Below are positions 55,601-58,520 of a stretch of DNA of 64,000 nucleotides, piece after piece. The notes under the pieces are model-generated. The model worked only from the letters and a program-made list of their open reading frames with translations. It had not been told where the DNA came from and did no database searches. Source of the DNA: Lates calcarifer (lineage: Eukaryota; Chordata; Actinopteri; Centropomidae); assembly GCF_001640805.2 (NCBI RefSeq), contig NC_066833.1, positions 2,110,791-2,174,790 of the forward strand. Reading direction: 5' to 3'. The translations under genes and the position numbers were made by a program. Position 1 is the stretch's first letter. Every line of letters begins with the position of its first letter.

Positions 55601-57138
55601 ACGCTGCAGAGCAAGGCAGCACTAAAGTAAAATACAGGGTGAAAGAGAAACTGTGAGTGTGTGCATTGGGTTGAGCTCAGGTAGCTCTGATCCGGCGTCC
55701 TGTGAAGCTTCCTCCTCCCTCTCCCTCACTCTGCTGCCTCTGTCCATGTGATCCACTGTCATCATCTGAGACACAGTTAGAGAGTGAAGCCAAGCAGCAT
55801 GACGTCACTGAGACCCCCCAGCCCAACTCTTCCAGTAAAGGCAGATGCTTTCAGTTTCACCTGCTCAGGTATCCAGGTATGTGTCAAAAAATAAAACCTT
55901 CTAACAACTGAAACAGCTACATCTCTTTTTAGAGACAGAGTTCCTGCAAGTCACACAACTCACGCTCTACAGCTTTCATTTCTGACAGTCTTCACGACAG
56001 TGAGAACATCACTCACATCCACAATAGTAAGAGACATATGTCACCACCTGCACAAGTAACCACGCTCCTCATAGAGCTGGAGCACCTACTGACATCTGCA
56101 GTGTGACAGGGCTGCTGATGGCGAGACATCCAACAACGACCAATCACACAAACCTGTGCTCTGTATCCACATGTTCAGTGTGACGGCACGACCAATCAGA
56201 GTCCTGTTTCCTGGTCCAACTCTCCTGTGTTTAAGATGCTGCAGTGCTGTGTCTGTGTCCAAAAACTATTCAGTAGCTGGGGGAGGGGGGGTGCACCTGG
56301 ACAGGTAACCAGTCAGTCACATGACTGACACACACAGACAGACGAGCAGTCACACTCACAGTCATGCCTGTGTTTTCACATCAAACCCGTCTGGTGCGGG
56401 TCAGATGAGCTTCTGGTGTGTTTGACCTTCAAGTCTGGTTCATTACAGCTGGTGTCAAACTGTCAGTCAAACTCTGGTGTGTGGACCAAACGAGGGCACC
56501 ACCTGAAAAGGACAGCATCAGTCCACCTCCAGCCACACTCCAACTAATGATGATCATTTTCTCAATCAACTGATCAGTTGTTTAGATACGAGGTCAGAAA
56601 GAGCCACCTTCATTCATTTGATCATGAAACCAACTGCTGAGTCTTTTTCTGTCGAGTAATCAATCGAGCTGAGTTTGTGTCCTGCTCATGTGTCATGAAG
56701 TGAAACACAGTGAACTGTCCTCCTTTAATATTACTGTAAAATGCCTCTCGAGGTCCAATTTCTACCTGTTTGTCAGCAGTCATGACGTACAATATGAGGT
56801 CCTGACTGATGAGTCATCCTTGGCAACGCCCTCAGGCAGTCATTAGCTATAAGTTTTGTTTCCAGTGGTCTGTGCAGAATCATCAGTCAAATCTAACAAA
56901 AACCACTTCAAAAGTTTGGTGCCTTTGCTCCTGAAAACAAGGTTAAAACGCCTTTTGTCCACAGGATAAACTTCTACTACTGATTAAACAGTGATGAGTT
57001 ATCAGTCAGTCTGTTTACTGCTCCTGACCTTATCCTGCCTTGATCCCAACAGAATGAACCCAGCTACAGGTGAGAAAGCCAGTTCACCTGACCTGCATGT
57101 CTGTTAACACTGACACTGATGCATGAGTGAAGTCAAGT

Positions 57139-57173
<35 letters not shown>

Positions 57174-58271
57174 TCACTCTGCACAGAGGTTTCATGAATC
57201 CAGCCCTTCATGGAAAAGGGAAGTGGAGTTTCATAGACTCCGGCTGTTGATGCATTTGCTTTTATCATAGTGCACCAGTGCTCTGTGTGGGGTTTTATGG
57301 ACTGCATGTGAGTGTCACTGGGTGCAGGGACCCGAGCCAACACCAGCCTCCTAATAAACAGCAACCTGTGCTCCCAGAAACGATTACCCAGAAACACACC
57401 TCTCACTGCACACTGTCATGTCAACTCATGTGTTTTGATTCTAAACATTCAAAAGGTTGCGTTCACTACAAGTAAAGAGCAGCAGAGACTGAGTGTGTGT
57501 GAGCGCAGCCTGCTCTCCATGCCTGTTTACAACTCTAAATGGATTAAAAAGGAAGTGGTGGGGAATTCCAGTGCAGGCCCACTGAACAGTGTGGTCCATG
57601 AAAAACACTTCAGTACCCACTTTCACTGCAGCTCTGCGTGAACCTGTGATCTGCAAACTGGACATGTGTTCACAGTGCTACTCCAAAAACCACTCTTTAG
57701 TCAGCAGCCAGCTCAGTGGAGGAGCTCGGTCCAGCTGCGCAGCTGGTGCAGGTCTGTTGGGGGTCTGGGTCATAAACGTTTTAGTTTGGTAAAATGAAGA
57801 GCGACAACACAAATAACCAAGAGACAAACCTACCCGAGTTGGTAGGGGTTCAGTTACCCGTGTTGCTCAATGAACAAACACACTCTTCAGCTTTATAATG
57901 AGTAACGGAAATGCCAGCACTATAAATAAATTGCAATGGTCACTGAGGAAAGTATCCACGCTGCTGTAACGCGTTACATCTCAGACTCGTTACCGCCCAG
58001 CACCCAGGTGTTTCTGGGAGAGAGATGTCCGGTAGAGACCCTTACCTGCCTCCACCGTGTCCGTCAGGTCGTGGTTGGCGGCTGTCCGGGGAAACTCCTT
58101 CAGCTTTCGGGAGCTGATGTTGAGGACGCCGCTGGCCGCAGCCTCCTCCAGCGCCCGCTCCAAGCCCCGGTTGGGAGGCAGGTTGGCGCTGCCGACGTGA
58201 GTCTGGATCGACGGAGAAGAACCGAGCTGGGAAAGAGGAGGACGAACCGACTCCGGTCCCAACGTCGCCAT
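1..58271 (-). CDS. lrch1: lrch1, 5' part of gene (14 coding exons, continues past left edge)
   Basis: Leucine-rich repeat and calponin-homology protein, a cytoplasmic scaffold. Family knowledge: mammalian LRCH1 binds DOCK8 and restrains Cdc42-driven migration, and LRCH proteins act with DOCK-C GEFs at the cortex. The joined exons give 524 in-frame codons: N-terminus 1-75, about eight LRRs at roughly 70-250, a post-LRR block with KVHIFKYLSIEAC (about 252-264), then DSDSGVGSDNGDKRLSATE and PSDEDSLSLNVPMSHI (about 302-336), an acidic linker with LRIEEDSHWQTEQ (about 405-417), and a charged helix (486-524). The calponin-homology domain is not in the window. LRCH1 is preferred over LRCH2, 3 and 4 because the DSDSGVGSDNGDKRLSATE-PSDED-LNVPMS block fits LRCH1 as I remember it. 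Splice sites are my reading and were not checked against transcripts. Confidence 0.93.
196..312 (-). CDS. lrch1: lrch1 coding exon 14 (charged helix)
   Basis: 117 bases, phase 0 at both ends, 39 codons. Encodes EEGGYEFQKKRQMILEKARF and EAQLACREYEWHMSIK, a highly charged heptad-like helix of the kind found between the LRRs and the calponin-homology domain. Acceptor TCTGTAG/CAG; donor ATCAAG/GTAAAC. Because its length is a multiple of three it could be skipped without loss of frame. Confidence 0.82.
313..1215 (-). other. lrch1 intron 13
   Basis: 903 bases of AT-rich intron. No exon, RNA gene or recognisable repeat seen. Confidence 0.8.
1216..1252 (-). CDS. lrch1: lrch1 coding micro-exon 13
   Basis: Only 37 bases, phase 2 in and phase 0 out. 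Encodes GQDSDDGATTPK and completes the SLNGQ motif. Two AG acceptors lie 7 bases apart. The upstream one (CTCAG/TGGGCAGG) keeps the acidic frame; the downstream one would change the frame. Donor CAAAG/GTACAG. Confidence 0.75.
1253..1988 (-). other. lrch1 introns 12 and 11
   Basis: Short introns (335 and 323 bases) on either side of exon 12. Nothing else recognisable. Confidence 0.8.
1588..1665 (-). CDS. lrch1: lrch1 coding exon 12
   Basis: 78 bases, phase 2 in and out. Encodes VTADQDDLSGVQLYPVEMVT then VEESL. LYP followed by ESLNG across the next junction fits the LRCH1 linker. Acceptor TTTGTCAG/A; donor CTCAA/GTAAGA. Choosing the donor one base later would give an immediate stop, so this boundary is preferred. 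Confidence 0.85.
1989..2075 (-). CDS. lrch1: lrch1 coding exon 11
   Basis: 87 bases, phase 2 in and out. Encodes SKVTGGTELHIDMINQLKEA then VELLQDPS, an amphipathic helix conserved in LRCH1 (INQLKEAVELLQDP). Acceptor TTCGCAG/G; donor AGCAG/GTGAGA. Only 83 bases separate it from exon 10. Confidence 0.9.
2159..2229 (-). CDS. lrch1: lrch1 coding exon 10
   Basis: 71 bases, phase 0 in and phase 2 out. Encodes GRTAADFDEPLRIEEDSHWQ then TEQ. The LRIEED-HWQTE motif is characteristic of LRCH1. The acceptor is a (TG)n tract ending in TGCAG/GG; donor CAAAC/GTAAGT. Confidence 0.92.
2230..3835 (-). other. lrch1 intron 9, GC-AG type
   Basis: 1,606 bases, starting GCAAGA and ending TGCAG on the gene strand. 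Contains a (CA)n tract at the acceptor (2232-2252) and a perfect 17-bp hairpin at 2592-2633. The rest is featureless AT-rich DNA. Confidence 0.8.
2592..2633. repeat. perfect 17-bp inverted repeat (hairpin)
   Basis: ACAGACTGAGCTTCAAC at 2592-2608 is followed by an 8-base loop and its exact reverse complement at 2617-2633. No flanking run of T suggests a Pol III unit, and the arms are too perfect for a microRNA precursor. It looks like a local inverted duplication. Confidence 0.85.
3836..3951 (-). CDS. lrch1: lrch1 coding exon 9, followed by a GC donor
   Basis: 116 bases, phase 1 in and phase 0 out. Encodes DPNSDSVRLIEESPTEAL and a segment ending FVNYIK. Acceptor TTCACAG/CA. The only donor that keeps the frame and matches the LRCH1 boundary (NY-K then A/G-R) is ATCAAG/GCAAGA, a GC donor with an otherwise ideal consensus. 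Confidence 0.85.
4365..4530 (+). repeat. dispersed repeat, copy A (partner at 36112-36455)
   Basis: Shares, in the same orientation, ACTGTTTCAAGT, GAGGAGACCT, ACACTGA, CCTAAAAACAA and GTTAGCAGCAGC in the same order as the partner in intron 1. No coding content and no terminal repeats identified. Probably a diverged interspersed element of unknown class. Confidence 0.55.
4873..5143 (+). repeat. foldback element copy I (one arm plus core)
   Basis: Carries the left arm (TACCAGACTCCACTGACAAA, CTGCCTCCATCTGT) and the core GTGGAAGAAGTAATCAGATA, but lacks the matching right arm that is present in the copies at 7518-7841 and 10867-11181. A truncated member of a small non-coding inverted-repeat element family. 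Confidence 0.75.
5587..5692 (-). repeat. relic of the GGGCTGCAACTAA hAT-like family
   Basis: Contains GCTGAAACGATTAGATAATT and the AATTATTGACAATCAAAT stretch typical of a very common fish non-coding element. Ends are eroded and no target duplication is visible. Confidence 0.5.
5790..6115 (+). mobile_element. probable 3' relic of an L2-like LINE
   Basis: Broken reading frames recall the C-terminal tail of fish L2-type reverse transcriptases (LLVYKA near the start, LRWSGTGLLSV, then a stop-riddled tail), followed by the AAATAAACCTGCTCTGCCTTG-like end seen in such elements. Heavily degraded, so the family assignment is tentative. Confidence 0.4.
6244..6270. repeat. (TG)n microsatellite at exon 8 donor
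   Basis: Read as (CA)n on the lrch1 strand, starting four bases into intron 8. Confidence 0.97.
6274..6379 (-). CDS. lrch1: lrch1 coding exon 8
   Basis: 106 bases, phase 0 in and phase 1 out. Encodes PSDEDSLSLNVPMSHITEEE and GISKDDSSEHISSL. The first part fits the LRCH1 region after the SATE motif. Acceptor TTGCAG/CCG; donor GACAG/GTAACACACA, where the (CA)n array starts inside the donor region. Confidence 0.92.
6380..7021 (-). other. lrch1 intron 7
   Basis: 642 bases. Contains (CA)n arrays at 6958-6979 and 6982-7010, read as (TG)n directly after the exon 7 donor. Nothing else recognised. Confidence 0.8.
6958..7010. repeat. (CA)n microsatellite at exon 7 donor
   Basis: Two CA blocks separated by GT, read as UG repeats on the lrch1 transcript about 13 bases after the exon 7 donor. 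Confidence 0.97.
7022..7109 (-). CDS. lrch1: lrch1 coding exon 7
   Basis: 88 bases, phase 2 in and phase 0 out. Encodes VEDMEQQKKQ followed by DSDSGVGSDNGDKRLSATE, the Ser/Asp-rich signature that best separates LRCH1 from its paralogues. Acceptor CTGCAG/T; donor ACTGAG/GTACTG, followed a few bases on by a (TG)n tract on the gene strand. Confidence 0.94.
7182..7242. repeat. (GA)n followed by (CT)n, inverted low-complexity pair
   Basis: A GA-rich run at 7182-7212 and a CT-rich run at 7220-7242 are separated by eight bases, so either strand could fold into a near-perfect hairpin. Confidence 0.9.
7518..7841. repeat. foldback element copy II
   Basis: Arms of roughly 110 bases (left from TACCAGACTCCATTGAGAAA, right ending TCAATGGAGTCTGGTA) flank a core of about 50 bases holding GTACTTTTACTTCAGTAAAG. 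The core is in the opposite orientation to copy III, as expected for insertion in the opposite sense. The left side extends to CCTGACAACATTATGGATAG, matched inversely at the end of copy IV. Confidence 0.85.
7950..8017. repeat. (CA)n microsatellite with CG interruptions
   Basis: Begins with mixed CACACGTGCACGCGCACACG, a Z-DNA-prone alternating purine-pyrimidine run, then pure CA. Confidence 0.97.
8535..8700. repeat. purine-rich low-complexity tract
   Basis: About 165 bases dominated by A and G on the plus strand with few C or T. Low-complexity sequence; on the lrch1 transcript it is pyrimidine-rich. Confidence 0.75.
9196..9414 (+). repeat. 219-bp direct repeat, copy A
   Basis: From ATATCATAACAGAAAGAGTC to GACTGAAACATTTT, nearly identical to 12878-13097 and differing visibly by one inserted A (AGAACG versus AGAAACG). 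No ORF. Either two copies of a young non-coding element or a local duplication. Confidence 0.9.
10085..10370. repeat. pyrimidine-rich tract
   Basis: Dense in TTCC and CATTCCTTCCATC-like words with few purine runs. Low complexity, purine-rich on the lrch1 transcript. Confidence 0.65.
10867..11181. repeat. foldback element copy III, most complete
   Basis: 315 bases whose ends are inverted copies: CCTTTTAGTTTAACCAGAAA on the left, TTTCTGGTTAAACTAAAAGG on the right. Further arm matches include CTGTTAGTGTGTCTGTGTTA with its complement. The central GTGGAAGAAGTAATCAGATA core has no counterpart in the arms. Non-coding, mobilised in trans if at all. Confidence 0.88.
11719..11849 (-). CDS. lrch1: lrch1 coding exon 6 (post-LRR block)
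   Basis: 131 bases, phase 0 in and phase 2 out. Encodes ICIKGKVHIFKYLSIEAC, strongly conserved directly after the LRRs in LRCH proteins, then PDSLYLPVMERLSLSRPTTG, which resembles the LRCH1 stretch after the block. Acceptor CTGCAG/ATC; donor GGCAG/GTCAGT. Confidence 0.94.
12012..12562 (+). repeat. 500-bp interspersed repeat, copy 1
   Basis: Matches the reverse complement of 30887-31419 almost throughout, from AGAGAGCTGCAGGACTGA and the GTTAGCATGTTAGCA run through ACCACGGTCACATGACGTCA (as read on the partner) to GTGGTGTTCATCTG. No ORF and no clear terminal repeats. Probably a recent fish-specific non-coding element. Confidence 0.88.
12878..13097 (+). repeat. 219-bp direct repeat, copy B
   Basis: Second copy of the sequence at 9196-9414, in the same orientation, about 3.7 kb away across exon 6. 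Both copies end abruptly at GAAACATTTT. Confidence 0.9.
13181..13199. repeat. (TG)n microsatellite at exon 5 donor
   Basis: Read as CA repeats on the lrch1 transcript within eight bases of the exon 5 donor. Confidence 0.95.
13205..13341 (-). CDS. lrch1: lrch1 coding exon 5 (last LRRs)
   Basis: 137 bases, phase 1 in and phase 0 out. Encodes DLADLPLVKFDFSCNKVSTI, then PVCFRKMKQLQSLQLENNPL and QSPPAQ, the C-terminal end of the LRR array. Acceptor CTGCAG/AC is preceded by a (TG)n tract; donor CACAG/GTAATG is followed within a few bases by (CA)n on the gene strand. Confidence 0.94.
13357..13405. repeat. (CA)n microsatellite at exon 5 acceptor
   Basis: Read as TG repeats on the lrch1 strand; supplies most of the polypyrimidine-tract position upstream of exon 5. 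Confidence 0.95.
13952..14105. mobile_element. short MITE with about 28-bp terminal inverted repeats
   Basis: Left end GTTGCCAGGTTGTGGAAAAT continues into CCTCCTCC; the right end reads the reverse complement with two mismatches and finishes AACCTGGCAAC. The interior of about 100 bases has no coding value. No confident target duplication. Confidence 0.75.
14785..14824. repeat. perfect 18-bp hairpin with 4-base loop
   Basis: GCTTCATATTTAACGCAC at 14785-14802, loop AGAC, exact reverse complement at 14807-14824. A short quasi-palindrome of the template-switch type. Confidence 0.9.
15060..15150 (+). repeat. patch related to the 500-bp repeat flank
   Basis: GTTAGCATGTTAGCA and GTTTATTTTCTGGAATAATC here correspond, inverted, to sequence beside copy 2 at 30799-30856. 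A fragment of the same or an associated repeat. Confidence 0.5.
16920..17372 (+). other. unassigned 150-codon ORF in intron 4
   Basis: Longest ORF in the window that is not built of simple repeats. Starts MVRYKIMSIS; residues 18-33 are hydrophobic (CSVLLLLFVILVLIID), resembling a signal anchor, followed by KASCCHC. No recognisable domain, no splice context, opposite strand to lrch1, and an overlapping antisense ORF of 88 codons. I do not recognise it; it may be chance. Confidence 0.15.
17688..17901. repeat. foldback element copy IV (core plus right arm)
   Basis: Starts in the core (TTTTACTTCAGTAAAGTATC), continues through GGCAGTGGTATTCCAGCAGC and GTTTCTGGTTAAACTAAAAG, and ends at TATGTTGTCAG. 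The left arm is missing. Its right end matches the left flank of copy II inverted, showing that the full element is longer than the 315-bp core. Confidence 0.78.
18633..18738 (-). CDS. lrch1: lrch1 coding exon 4 (LRRs)
   Basis: 106 bases, phase 0 in and phase 1 out. Encodes DISCNEITALPRHIGRLKA and LRELNVRRNLLCVLPE. Acceptor CTGCAG/GAC; donor GAAG/GTGAGT. Too short to stand out as an open frame; found by matching the expected LRR continuation between exons 3 and 5. Confidence 0.94.
18739..20229 (-). other. lrch1 intron 3
   Basis: 1,491 bases. Holds a hAT-type relic at 19690-19838, a short TAACTAGTTACTT patch near 19990-20070 typical of another fish repeat, and CA-rich sequence before exon 3. 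No hidden exon seen. Confidence 0.75.
19690..19838 (-). mobile_element. hAT-type MITE relic (AGGGTTGCAAA family)
   Basis: Ends on the plus strand with GAATTTTGCAACCCTCTAAT and contains CCCATGGAAAATTCCCAACT, complementary to the AGGGTTGCAAA and GTTTCCATGGG features of the element at 25748. Only one terminus is recognisable. Confidence 0.55.
20230..20356 (-). CDS. lrch1: lrch1 coding exon 3 (LRRs)
   Basis: 127 bases, phase 2 in and phase 0 out. Encodes SRNQLGSLPACLCGLP and LRVLNASNNKLVSLPEAI, the central LRRs. The LPACLCGLPL segment is a distinctive LRCH1-type sequence. Acceptor TTACAG/T; donor GAGCTG/GTAAGA. Confidence 0.94.
23590..23632. repeat. (CA)n microsatellite
   Basis: Preceded by a CT-rich run from about 23560. 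Confidence 0.97.
24236..24600 (-). mobile_element. Penelope-like element, 3' end with GIY-YIG domain tail
   Basis: Penelope-like elements encode a reverse transcriptase with a C-terminal GIY-YIG endonuclease. On the minus strand a frame reads HMLDREDRCLRE, then after a one-base shift EEAVYVHLERPLLTRGGGLR and HQLSATYNTVL before a stop. This is the conserved C-terminal signature of the fish Neptune/Poseidon group (DRE-R-ERGVKEA-YV-LE-P-LNRGGGLR-LS-TYN). The 3' untranslated part with GAGGAAGCCTCTCTGATGAG follows. Everything 5' is missing, so it is a dead, truncated copy. Confidence 0.8.
25560..25739 (+). repeat. relic of the GGGCTGCAACTAA hAT-like family
   Basis: Contains AAAGCAGAGAAAAGCAGATA and AAGAAGCTGGAACCAGAGAA followed by ATTCAGCATTTGACTTTAAT, the middle part of a common fish non-coding element. 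Confidence 0.6.
25740..26050. mobile_element. small hAT-type MITE with TTTGTAAC duplication
   Basis: The body at 25748-26042 begins TAGGGTTGCAAAGGGATGG and ends TGGAAAATCTA, flanked by an exact 8-bp TTTGTAAC at 25740-25747 and 26043-26050. An 8-bp duplication is the hAT hallmark. The right terminus is degraded, so the boundary is less sure. Near-mirrored GAAACTTTCCATGGGAATTA and CCCATGGAAAGTTTCCAACT lie inside. Confidence 0.6.
26804..27538. mobile_element. non-autonomous hAT element with exact 8-bp duplication
   Basis: GTGTCTAC at 26804-26811 and 27531-27538 flank a 719-bp body. Terminal inverted repeats: TAGGGACAGATCGAT on the left, TAGTGATAGACCGAT read inward from the right (12 of 15 match). 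Subterminal ATCGG/CCGAT words are densely repeated at both ends, a usual hAT feature. No transposase frame inside. Confidence 0.85.
28521..28556. repeat. (TG)n microsatellite abutting exon 2 donor
   Basis: Read as (CA)n on the lrch1 transcript from the third base of the donor (GTACACAC). Confidence 0.97.
28559..28703 (-). CDS. lrch1: lrch1 coding exon 2 (first LRRs)
   Basis: 145 bases, phase 1 in and phase 2 out. Encodes DLSKNRLTDVPSEV and LNLYHNCIRTIPDSI, two canonical LxxLxLxxNxIxxIP repeats that start the LRR array. Acceptor TCTGCAG/AC; donor CTCAG/GTACAC. The donor runs straight into a (CA)n tract on the gene strand. Confidence 0.92.
30014..30793 (-). pseudogene. hAT transposase relic (BED finger plus partial core)
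   Basis: Minus-strand frames give WRYFKV followed by CKLC (BED-type zinc finger, about 30640-30560) with an in-frame stop between them. A shifted frame then gives GSHTSQAIAGVFDDMLQTW and LPCVAHTLQLAVNEGLL (about 30410-30220), the usual hAT/ZBED transposase segment. The catalytic core beyond VGHFKHSALAYSCLE is absent. The right terminus reads CTAGGGATGCACTGATACC; the left end has GATACCGATACT-like subterminal repeats but no clear tip. Inactive. Confidence 0.85.
30887..31419 (-). repeat. 500-bp interspersed repeat, copy 2 (inverted)
   Basis: Reverse complement of 12012-12562 with few differences visible. It lies just beyond the hAT relic, with flank matching 15060-15150 between them, so the hAT may have landed beside or within a larger copy. 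Confidence 0.88.
32906..33232 (+). other. unassigned 108-codon ORF with signal-like N-terminus
   Basis: Begins MPFKPAALTV, then a hydrophobic WFCVLWFVFAATA and QNEPLSNCC, which superficially resembles a secreted small Cys-Cys protein. The remainder lacks the later cysteines and conserved residues of CC chemokines. No promoter, splice or repeat context supports it. Likely chance. Confidence 0.12.
36112..36455 (+). repeat. dispersed repeat, copy B (partner at 4365-4530)
   Basis: Shares CTCACTGTTTCAAGTAACTT at its start, and GAGGAGACCT, ACACTGAGGGAGTCTGAACC and ACGTTAGCAGCAGC further on, with copy A in the same order. It is longer than copy A because of extra internal sequence. Confidence 0.55.
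36683..36962. repeat. (TG)n then long compound (CA)n/(CAGA)n array
   Basis: A TG block at 36683-36709 faces a 179-base CA/CAGA block at 36784-36962. Within the latter, CAGACAGACAGACAGACACA runs lie near both ends around a central CA core, giving a roughly mirror-symmetric pattern. Confidence 0.95.
37532..37551. promoter_or_regulatory. 20-bp perfect palindrome with two MARE-like half sites
   Basis: TGCTGACAGCGCTGTCAGCA is its own reverse complement. Each end is TGCTGAC, the half site of Maf recognition elements, here separated by AGCGCT rather than the usual short centre. It sits in a locally CpG-richer patch (about 37440-37560). Regulatory function is inference. Confidence 0.35.
37845..37880. 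repeat. (TG)n microsatellite
   Basis: Pure TG run shortly before the GAT array. Confidence 0.97.
38018..39034. repeat. 1-kb GAT/GGT trinucleotide array
   Basis: Almost entirely GATGGT and GATGAT units in irregular order, with occasional GGATGG or GTGGTG breaks. The long open frames through it (poly-His, poly-Asp, Met/Val, Ser/Pro/Ile) are products of the repeat and are not genes. Confidence 0.98.
39111..39507. repeat. TCTA tetranucleotide array with larger repeat unit
   Basis: (TCTA)n interrupted by TATAAATC and TATCCATC words. The interruptions recur in a fixed order (TATAAATC, TATCCATC, TATAAATC) several times, so the array has a higher-order unit of variable length. Confidence 0.97.
40108..40273. 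repeat. two (TG)n arrays
   Basis: TG blocks at 40108-40151 and 40230-40273 with unique sequence between, followed by a short GA run. Confidence 0.95.
44280..44530. promoter_or_regulatory. candidate conserved non-coding element
   Basis: Repeat-poor block with a SOX-like CATTGTTTGTCT and AT-rich homeodomain-like words (TATGTAAATTGAATTAAT). Weak, composition-based suggestion. Confidence 0.15.
44640..44790. repeat. purine-rich low-complexity tract
   Basis: GA-, GGGA- and AAAG-rich, with few pyrimidines over about 150 bases. Confidence 0.75.
44982..45124. repeat. facing (TG)n and (CA)n arrays
   Basis: TG at 44982-45042 and CA at 45078-45124 are separated by about 35 bases, so the pair forms a long inverted repeat able to fold into a hairpin in RNA or a cruciform in DNA. 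Confidence 0.95.
45621..45690 (-). mobile_element. LINE/SINE 3'-tail relic
   Basis: On the minus strand CAGCTGGGACTGGCTCC, then GACCCTCAAGGATAAGCAGT, ending GATGGATGTG. This is the shared 3' end of several fish retroelements. Only about 70 bases remain. Confidence 0.55.
46565..46650 (+). repeat. fragment of the GGGCTGCAACTAA hAT-like family
   Basis: Contains AAGCCCAAAGATATTTACTT followed by ATGACAAAGATGCAAC, the middle of the family consensus as I know it. Confidence 0.45.
47331..47394. repeat. (CA)n microsatellite, 64 bases
   Basis: Longest pure CA run in the window. Confidence 0.98.
48835..48925 (+). repeat. fragment of the GGGCTGCAACTAA hAT-like family
   Basis: Contains AAGAAAGCAGCAGATCATCG and GTTTGAGAAGCTGGAAGTGA, then ATGTTTGACCTTTTTGCAAG. 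Confidence 0.5.
50577..50932. mobile_element. probable non-autonomous hAT-type element
   Basis: The left side reads TGGGCTGCCCCCTAAATGTCGACTATTC in two parts (GGGCTGCC, then GTCGACTATTC). The right side, read inward, is TAGGGCTGTACC with GTACGACTATTCGACTATTC further in. The shared GGGCTG tip and ACTATTC subterminal words define it. No exact target duplication found. Confidence 0.55.
51776..52330. repeat. nested cluster of hAT-like relics, part 1
   Basis: A minus-orientation copy (TTTTGGACTGTTGACCAAAC at about 51783 on), another minus-orientation fragment (CTGTTGGTCAGACTAAACAA at about 51969) and a plus-orientation copy starting TAGGGCTGCAACTAATGATT at 52127 lie within 550 bases. Confidence 0.65.
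52800..52990 (+). repeat. hAT-like relic, part 2 of cluster
   Basis: TTGATTAGTCCATTAATCCT, CTTCCCAGAGTCGAATGTCT and TCTTGTCTGACCAACAGTCC follow the family consensus order. Confidence 0.65.
53066..53418 (+). mobile_element. RTE/Rex-like LINE 3' relic with GGAT tail
   Basis: Plus-strand frames recall the C-terminus of a fish non-LTR reverse transcriptase: DLGVGWSRRLTG, RSWIQAAERVPSVWRLGSAL and WEHLRIPQDELEYSA, with stops and an internal deletion. It ends in AAAATGGATGGATGGAT, the tandem GATG-type tail of Rex/RTE elements. 5' truncated and inactive. The exact clade is uncertain. Confidence 0.75.
54640..54830. promoter_or_regulatory. candidate conserved non-coding element
   Basis: Repeat-free, AT-rich, with clustered homeodomain-like cores (CATTAATATAAAGACTGATT, GTCATTATTAATGAATGAG) in intron 1 about 3.3 kb from exon 1. 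This is only composition-based; conservation cannot be judged here. Confidence 0.2.
55085..55150 (-). repeat. fragment of the hAT-like family
   Basis: GATATCTGGGCTCTCGACCG, TGGTTGAACAAAACAAGAAG: reverse-orientation middle part of the same family. Confidence 0.45.
55195..55360 (+). repeat. widespread fish repeat (TGACCTTTGACC type)
   Basis: CCTTGAACTTTGACCTTTGA, TTGAGTCCAAGTGAACATTT, GTGCCAAATCTGAAGCAA and CTGAGATATCGCATTCA occur in the order of a dispersed repeat common in fish genomes. Class not certain. Confidence 0.65.
56544..56665 (+). repeat. relic of the hAT-like family
   Basis: CCAACTAATGATGATCATTT, TCAATCAACTGATCAGTTGT and GTCGAGTAATCAATCGAG are eroded terminal and internal words of the family. 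Confidence 0.45.
58046..58271 (-). CDS. lrch1: lrch1 coding exon 1
   Basis: Encodes residues 1-75 plus the first base of codon 76. The ATG has A at -3 and G at +4. It is the first in-frame ATG after an in-frame TAA at 58338-58340, so the start is well supported. After a Ser/Pro-rich lead, the conserved NRGLERALEEAA and SRKLKEFPRTAANHDLTDT begin the LRR-capping region typical of LRCH proteins. The donor is GGCAG/GTAAGG, phase 1. Confidence 0.93.
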
Positions 58272-58520
58272 AATGTTCCCCCTCTCCGCTGCGCGCGCGC
58301 GTGTGTCGGTTATATCCGTGAGAGAACGAGCTCGGGCTTAGCTAACGTTCAGACAAACAGCGGGACACCGACTTCCCAGGCGGTTCCTCCTCGTTCGTCG
58401 CCGCCGCGTCTGCCTCCCCGTCTGCGCGGTGCGTCAAGCGGGCAGAGAGGGAGGAGCGGCGCGACATCCGGTCGCCAACTTTCAAAATAAAATAGCTGCC
58501 AGCACACCGCGTCGTTAAGG
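58272..58520 (-). promoter_or_regulatory. lrch1 CpG-rich promoter and 5'UTR region
   Basis: The DNA just upstream of the lrch1 ATG is dense in CpG, including a GCGCGCGCGC run, in contrast to the CpG-poor introns. On the gene strand there is an ETS-like ACCGGATGT at about 58466-58474, and an AT-rich TATTTTATTTT at about 58483-58493 that could act as a weak TATA-like box. The transcription start is not fixed by sequence alone; somewhere in 58300-58470 is plausible. Confidence 0.6.

Larger units (their letters stand above)
28704..58045 (-). other. lrch1 intron 1 (29 kb)
   Basis: 29,342 bases with no second gene that I can support. Besides the entries listed separately it has many pure (CA)n/(TG)n arrays: 31789-31819, 31950-31968, 32098-32124, 40362-40396, 41584-41621, 41790-41820, 44208-44234, 46195-46228, 46412-46443, 49508-49540, 51438-51465, 52578-52612, 54036-54059 and 57141-57170. 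A (CAT)n lies at 37063-37093 and an (AAC)n at 43942-43973. Stretches 31900-36100, 39510-40100, 42000-44200, 47400-48830 and 57180-57960 show no repeat or exon that I recognise. Confidence 0.75.

Noticed and set aside
57966..57977. 12-bp palindrome GTAACGCGTTAC near the exon 1 donor as a regulatory site
   Set aside because: It matches the common fish AACGCGTTA repeat relic in the same stretch, so a repeat origin is more likely than a specific site.
57936..58490. 184-codon plus-strand ORF across lrch1 exon 1 and promoter
   Set aside because: It is the antisense shadow of exon 1 and its GC-rich flank; the minus strand carries the conserved protein.
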